Under the pieces are notes generated by a model. That model had not been told where the DNA came from and did not search any database. It saw only the letters and a program-made list of their open reading frames with translations. Made by a program: the position numbers and the translations under genes. From Caulobacter sp. AP07 (GTDB lineage Bacteria > Pseudomonadota > Alphaproteobacteria > Caulobacterales > Caulobacteraceae), in contig NZ_AKKF01000149.1 in the NCBI RefSeq assembly GCF_000281955.1, positions 1 to 44,066 on the forward strand: DNA of 44,066 nucleotides, in the 5' to 3' direction. This document shows positions 42,749 to 44,066 of this stretch, one piece after another; positions within the stretch are counted from its first letter, which is position 1, and each line of letters starts with the position of its first letter.

Positions 42749-44038
42749 ATGCCGGGCATGCACTACGACATCGTCATCGTCGGCGGCGGGGCCGGCGGGC
42801 TGGAACTGGCGGCGCGGCTGGGGCGAAAGCTCGGGCGCCGGTCCGGCAAGGAACGGGTGCTGCTGATCGACCGGTCCAGTTTCCATATCTGGAAGCCCAG
42901 CCTGCACGAGGTCGCCGCGGGGACGCTCGACGTTCACCAGGAGGGCCTGTCCTATTCGATCCTGGGCCGGAGCAACCACTTCAGCTTCCTGCTTGGCGAC
43001 CTCGACAGCTTTGACCCAGTCGCCAAGCGCCTCACCCTCAAGCCCATAGTCGGCGAAGGCGGCAAGGTGCTGGTCGACGAGCGCGGCGTCACCTTCACCT
43101 GGGGCGTGCTGGCGATCGGCAGCGGCTCCAACCTGTTCGGCACTCCCGGCGCCGAGCAGGCCCACCTGCTGGAGCGCACCGAGGACGCCGAGGCCTTCCA
43201 CACCCGGCTGCTGGCCGCCTTCATGAAGGCCTCGTTCTCGCCCGAGAAGACCATGAGCGTGGCCATCGTCGGCGGCGGGGCCACCGGGGTCGAATTGTCG
43301 GCCGAACTGATCGAGGCGCATCGCGAACTGCTGGACAGCATCGGCGGCGAGCAGCGTTTCCGCCTGGACATCGCCATCGTCGAGGCCGCCCCGCGCATCC
43401 TCGGCGGCCTGCCCGAGAAGATCTCCGACCAGGCCACCGTCGCCCTGGAGCGCAAGGGCGTGCGGGTCCACACCGGGGCCAAGGTGGTGGCCGTCCATGC
43501 CGACCGGCTGGAGACCAGTCTCGGCGAGGTGCCGGCCGACCTGATCGTCTGGGCCGCCGGGGTCAAGGCCGCGGCGACCAACGCCGACTATGGCCTGGAA
43601 ACCAACCGGACCAACCAGTTCGTGGTCAACGACCGGCTGGAGACCTCGGCCCCGGACGTCTGGGCCCTGGGCGACTGCGCCGGCGCGCCCTGGAAAGACG
43701 GCCAGCTGATCCCGGCCCGCGCCCAGGCCGCCCACCAGCAGGCCAGCTACCTGGCCAAGACGCTGATCGCCCGGCTGGGCCAGCGGCGGGTCGAGACGCC
43801 CTTCGTCTATCGCGACTTCGGCTCGCTGGTGTCGCTGGGCGAGAACAAGGGCGTCGGGGCCCTGATGGGCGGCCTGGGCGGCCCCAACTTCTTCGTCGAG
43901 GGCCTGATCGCCAAGTGGGCCTACACCTCGCTGCACCTGGACCATCACCGGGCGATCCTGGGCACGCCCAAGACGGTGGTTCTGGCCCTGGCCAGACTGC
44001 TGCAGCAGCGGGTGGCGGGACGATTGAAGCTGCACTAG
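42749..44038 (+). CDS. NAD(P)/FAD-dependent oxidoreductase, type II NADH dehydrogenase-like
   Basis: A 429-residue two-dinucleotide-binding-domain flavoprotein. The FAD motif is IVIVGGGAGGLELAARLG and the NAD motif VAIVGGGATGVELSAEL, followed by a second FAD contact APDVWALGDCAG. A C-terminal region (GGLGGPNFFVEGLIAKWAY, then ALARLLQQRVAGRLKLH) could anchor it to the membrane, as in NDH-2. It would pass electrons from NADH to quinone without pumping protons. TGAGGAA lies 9 bases before the ATG at 42749; ATG 42758 is an alternative start. TATATT at about 42719 may be its -10. Confidence 0.88.
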   Translation: MPGMHYDIVIVGGGAGGLELAARLGRKLGRRSGKERVLLIDRSSFHIWKPSLHEVAAGTLDVHQEGLSYSILGRSNHFSFLLGDLDSFDPVAKRLTLKPIVGEGGKVLVDERGVTFTWGVLAIGSGSNLFGTPGAEQAHLLERTEDAEAFHTRLLAAFMKASFSPEKTMSVAIVGGGATGVELSAELIEAHRELLDSIGGEQRFRLDIAIVEAAPRILGGLPEKISDQATVALERKGVRVHTGAKVVAVHADRLETSLGEVPADLIVWAAGVKAAATNADYGLETNRTNQFVVNDRLETSAPDVWALGDCAGAPWKDGQLIPARAQAAHQQASYLAKTLIARLGQRRVETPFVYRDFGSLVSLGENKGVGALMGGLGGPNFFVEGLIAKWAYTSLHLDHHRAILGTPKTVVLALARLLQQRVAGRLKLH

Positions 44039-44066
44039 TCGGCGGCGCGGTCCTAACCCCTCTCCC

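Overview
The window is chromosomal DNA from an alphaproteobacterium of the Caulobacter type. Coding is dense, third codon positions are almost all G or C, and the gene content includes PopA (a cell-cycle c-di-GMP effector known from Caulobacter). It also carries the alphaproteobacterial dusB-ntrBC-ntrYX-hfq-hflX neighbourhood and a SUF operon led by an Rrf2 regulator. I see no rRNA, tRNA, CRISPR array, transposase or phage genes. No gene-free stretch exceeds 300 bases.

Left part (1-10800): an alpha-methylacyl-CoA racemase faces left and popA faces right. A DsbA/FrnE-type oxidoreductase follows and converges on a small SRPBCC protein across a perfect 26-bp palindrome. Next is a TonB-dependent receptor whose base composition is clearly less GC-rich than everything around it, so it is probably an acquired gene. 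Then come mfd and sdhE on the minus strand.

Middle (10800-26800): cobQ, nhaA, a secreted protein of unknown function, a GPH-type sugar symporter and mazG run rightward. The leftward block, in order of transcription, is dusB-ntrB-ntrC, ntrY-ntrX, a D-amino-acid aminotransferase, then hfq and hflX. It links nitrogen sensing with RNA-based control. Both NtrC and NtrX lack the GAFTGA loop that normally contacts sigma-54.

Right part (26800-44066): the bifunctional ispDF, pncC, a FUSC-type membrane protein and an arginase-like protein run rightward. A glycosyltransferase 9/DUF6165 pair runs leftward, followed by a TetR regulator and a PlsC-type acyltransferase. The ten-gene SUF operon occupies 41352 down to 33550: iscR, an IscS-type desulfurase, sufB, a VOC-fusion protein, sufC, sufD, sufS, sufT, sufA and a small Cys-rich protein. 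Nearly every junction overlaps by 1 or 4 bases. An alpha/beta hydrolase, a VOC protein whose start codon lies in a strong hairpin, and an NDH-2-like flavoprotein close the window. Several intergenic gaps hold nested inverted repeats of a dispersed REP-like kind.
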